Source: Candidatus Omnitrophota bacterium (GTDB lineage Bacteria; Omnitrophota; Gorgyraeia; Gorgyraeales; Gorgyraeaceae). Taken from it: a DNA stretch of 6,219 nucleotides. The position numbers and the translations under genes were made by a program. Location: the NCBI GenBank assembly GCA_020057645.1, contig JAGVFL010000063.1, forward strand, positions 1 through 6,219. Direction: 5' to 3'. Below the pieces are notes generated by a model that was not told the origin of the DNA, did not search any database, and saw nothing but the letters and a program-made list of their open reading frames with translations. This document shows, piece after piece, positions 4,846 to 6,219 of the stretch. Every line of letters begins with the position of its first letter. Position 1 is the stretch's first letter.

Positions 4846-5589
4846 ATGAATTCCGCAAGATATTTAAAGAGAATATTGGATAAGCTTCATTCTAAAAAGA
4901 TATCTGTAAACAGCGCGTTCCGCGAGCTTAAAAACCTTCCTTACGAAAACATGGGGTTCGTCAGGCTGGACCATCACAGGGCTTTTCGCAAGGGTTTCGG
5001 AGAGGTTGTTTATTGTGAAAACAAAACCCATAAACATGTGAAGAAAATAACCGAAGCGCTCTTGAAACACAAAAATCCGATACTCCTTACCCGCGCCAAT
5101 AAATCTCTGTACGATTTTTTAAAGAAAACCTTTCCTGCATTAAAATATAATGAGGCCGGAAGGATCATATACCTGAAAAAAGGCGGATTGAAAAACAAGA
5201 AAACAGTTTTAATATTAACGGCCGGCACCAGCGATATCCCTGTGGCCGAAGAAGCCAGGACCACCCTGGAAGTCATGGGAAACAAGGTAAAGACTATTTA
5301 CGACGTAGGTGTTGCGGGGATACACCGCCTGCTGGATAAACTTCCTGAAATTTCAAAGGCCAACGTCATCATAGTAGTGGCAGGCATGGAGGGCGCCCTG
5401 GGAAGCGTTATAGGAGGCCTTACGGATAAGCCTGTTATTGCAGTGCCCACGAGCGTTGGTTATGGTTCCAGTTTCAAAGGCATCGCGCCTTTACTTACAA
5501 TGATGAATTCCTGTTCTCCGGGGGTCGCGGTCGTGAATATTGACAATGGATTCGGCGCAGGTTATTTCGCAAGCTTGATTAACAAATGA
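4846..5589 (+). CDS. larB: Nickel-pincer nucleotide biosynthesis protein LarB (P2CMN synthase)
   Basis: LarB carboxylates the pyridinium ring of nicotinic acid adenine dinucleotide at C5 and hydrolyses the phosphoanhydride, giving pyridinium-3,5-biscarboxylic acid mononucleotide, the first step to the NPN cofactor of lactate racemase and relatives. The N-terminal region has the usual LPYENMGFVRLDHHRAFRKG (31-50) and GEVVYCENKT (52-61). The C-terminal half resembles the PurE carboxylase fold: LTAGTSDIPVAEEA (124-137), DVGVAGIHRL (153-162), VVAGMEGALGSVIGGL (177-192), PVIAVPTSVGYG (196-207) and NSCSPGVAVVNIDNGFGAGYFA (221-242). Cys223 in this last motif fits the cysteine reported to form a transient bond to the pyridinium ring. 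At 247 residues the length is normal. No Shine-Dalgarno sequence precedes the ATG; a palindrome and A-rich bases occupy that place. It overlaps the next gene by ATGA. Cytoplasmic. Confidence 0.95.
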   Translation: MNSARYLKRILDKLHSKKISVNSAFRELKNLPYENMGFVRLDHHRAFRKGFGEVVYCENKTHKHVKKITEALLKHKNPILLTRANKSLYDFLKKTFPALKYNEAGRIIYLKKGGLKNKKTVLILTAGTSDIPVAEEARTTLEVMGNKVKTIYDVGVAGIHRLLDKLPEISKANVIIVVAGMEGALGSVIGGLTDKPVIAVPTSVGYGSSFKGIAPLLTMMNSCSPGVAVVNIDNGFGAGYFASLINK

Positions 5590-6014
5590 ACAGCGTGCTT
5601 ATGGCAAAAAAGTTCTTGAAAGACAGCATATATGTCATGGAAACAAATATAGACGACATGAGCCCTGTTGTTTACGAAACGGTTTTTGAGAAACTTTATA
5701 AAGCAGGCGCGCTGGAGGTTTTTCTTGTTCCTGTCCAGATGAAAAAAGTAAGGCCGGGCATTTTGCTCACGGCGCTGGTTCCGAAAAATAAATTAAAAAA
5801 AACAGCCGAGGTGGTATTCAGAGAGACAACCAGTTTCGGCATAAGATACCATGAAGCAAAAAGGTTAAAACTTATCAGGAAAAAAAGTATGGACGGGAAG
5901 ATAAGGATGAACGAGGGATATATAGGCAGAGAACTTGTCAGGGTTTCTCCGGAATACAGCGATTGCCGGAAAGCCGCTTCCAGAAGAAATATGCCTCTTA
6001 AAAATATCATATGA
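5586..6014 (+). CDS. larC2: Stand-alone LarC C-terminal domain (LarC2-like; nickel insertion into NPN)
   Basis: LarC is the CTP-dependent nickel insertase (cyclometallase) that completes the NPN cofactor. This 142-residue protein has only the C-terminal half: YVMETNIDDMSPVVYETVFEKL (16-37), GALEVFLVPVQMKKVRPGILLTAL (41-64), FRETTSFGIRYHE (78-90) and VSPEYSDCRKAA (120-131), all hallmarks of the LarC C-terminal (former DUF111) region. The N-terminal LarC1 part, about 250 residues in full-length LarC, is absent: larB runs directly into this gene through ATGA. In Lactobacillus plantarum larC1 and larC2 are separate frames joined by ribosomal frameshifting, but no larC1 stretch exists here to join. 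The domain itself appears nearly complete, perhaps a few residues short at the end. The start may be 5586 or the in-frame ATG at 5601; neither has a clear ribosome site. LarC1 may be encoded elsewhere. The symbol follows domain content. Confidence 0.88.
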   Translation: MNSVLMAKKFLKDSIYVMETNIDDMSPVVYETVFEKLYKAGALEVFLVPVQMKKVRPGILLTALVPKNKLKKTAEVVFRETTSFGIRYHEAKRLKLIRKKSMDGKIRMNEGYIGRELVRVSPEYSDCRKAASRRNMPLKNII

Positions 6015-6219
6015 TAAGACAGCGGGAGATCGTAAAAGAAGTTGTAAAGAACATAGGTCTTTTAGACGATCGCAAGATTCGCGCGGCGCTTGACGAACAG
6101 CTCAATACCAATGAGCGGCTTGCCAGAATACTGGTTAAATTGGGCTATGTGGCGAGTGAAAGCGTCGGAAACACCCTGGTGCTGCAGGTAGGCATTTTCC
6201 CCGTTTCGATCAAAACAGA
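6011..6219 (+). CDS. N-terminus of a PilB/GspE-type ATPase or MshEN-domain protein, 3'-truncated
   Basis: The ATG at 6011 overlaps the larC2 stop (ATGA), and the frame stays open for 69 codons to the window edge. The translation contains IGLLDDRKIRAALDEQLNTN, then ERLARILVKLGYVASESVGNTLVLQVGIFPVSI. This has the form of the GspE/PilB N-terminal (MshEN) domain, whose usual pattern is an EAL-EQ helix, a G-x-I/L-G/A-xxLVxLGYI-E turn and then an LAxQ-x-GIPxV strand. In type II secretion and type IV pilus systems this domain precedes the hexameric ATPase that drives assembly; the same domain also occurs alone or in other fusions and can bind c-di-GMP in some proteins. The ATPase core would lie beyond the edge, so the full identity is open. 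No ribosome site is visible, which suggests translational coupling to larC2. Confidence 0.7.
   Translation, partial: MIRQREIVKEVVKNIGLLDDRKIRAALDEQLNTNERLARILVKLGYVASESVGNTLVLQVGIFPVSIKT

Noticed and set aside
5540..5568. TTGACA with a 17-base spacer and TATTTC near the end of larB, as a promoter for larC2
   Set aside because: The -10 match is poor, and the bases encode the conserved LarB motif IDNGFGAGYFA, so protein constraint explains them. The ATGA overlap indicates cotranscription.
5570..5610. A frameshifted larC1 remnant between larB and larC2
   Set aside because: The genes overlap by four bases, so there is no extra sequence in any frame that could encode LarC1 residues.

Overview
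The window is a compact bacterial chromosome segment with every recognisable gene on the + strand and about 94% of it coding. Gene families and style (bacterial GatB, TsaD, C-terminal processing protease, bactofilin, Lar cofactor genes, a PilB/GspE-type N-terminus), a lysine-rich, moderately AT-rich code, very short gaps and many small palindromes at gene ends suggest a Gram-negative-type bacterium from a little-cultured lineage. Omnitrophota or a neighbouring candidate phylum is my guess from general resemblance only; no marker here proves it.

Layout: (1) 1-2308, the 3' part of gatB overlapping ctpA by ATGA. (2) 2309-2383, an imperfect hexamer-periodic hairpin with a T-run, then tsaD (2384-3367), which carries a tandem heptamer repeat inside its coding sequence. 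(3) 3368-4845, three small genes (MgtC/SapB membrane protein, a bactofilin fused to an excisionase-type helix-turn-helix, and a helix-turn-helix protein with a C-terminal membrane anchor), separated and bounded by four palindromes of two families in a nested order A-mgtC-B-bactofilin-B-HTH-A. (4) 4846-6219, larB, a stand-alone LarC C-terminal domain and the start of a PilB/GspE-type ATPase or MshEN-domain protein, linked by ATGA overlaps.

How the genes relate: gatB (amidation of mischarged Glu-tRNA(Gln) or Asp-tRNA(Asn)) and tsaD (t6A37 tRNA modification) are translation housekeeping genes. ctpA is an exported protease. The bactofilin-HTH and the HTH-membrane protein share the same class of DNA-binding domain, one on a polymer-forming scaffold and one on a membrane anchor, so a joint role linking DNA to envelope or cytoskeleton is a reasonable but untested idea. 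larB and the LarC C-terminal domain belong to nickel-pincer nucleotide (NPN) cofactor synthesis; the LarC N-terminal half, LarE and LarA are not in view.

The most unusual points are the bactofilin-HTH fusion beside a membrane-anchored HTH protein, the nested palindromes that supply stop codons of two of these genes, the slippage-prone heptamer repeat inside tsaD, and a LarC C-terminal domain directly after larB without its N-terminal partner.
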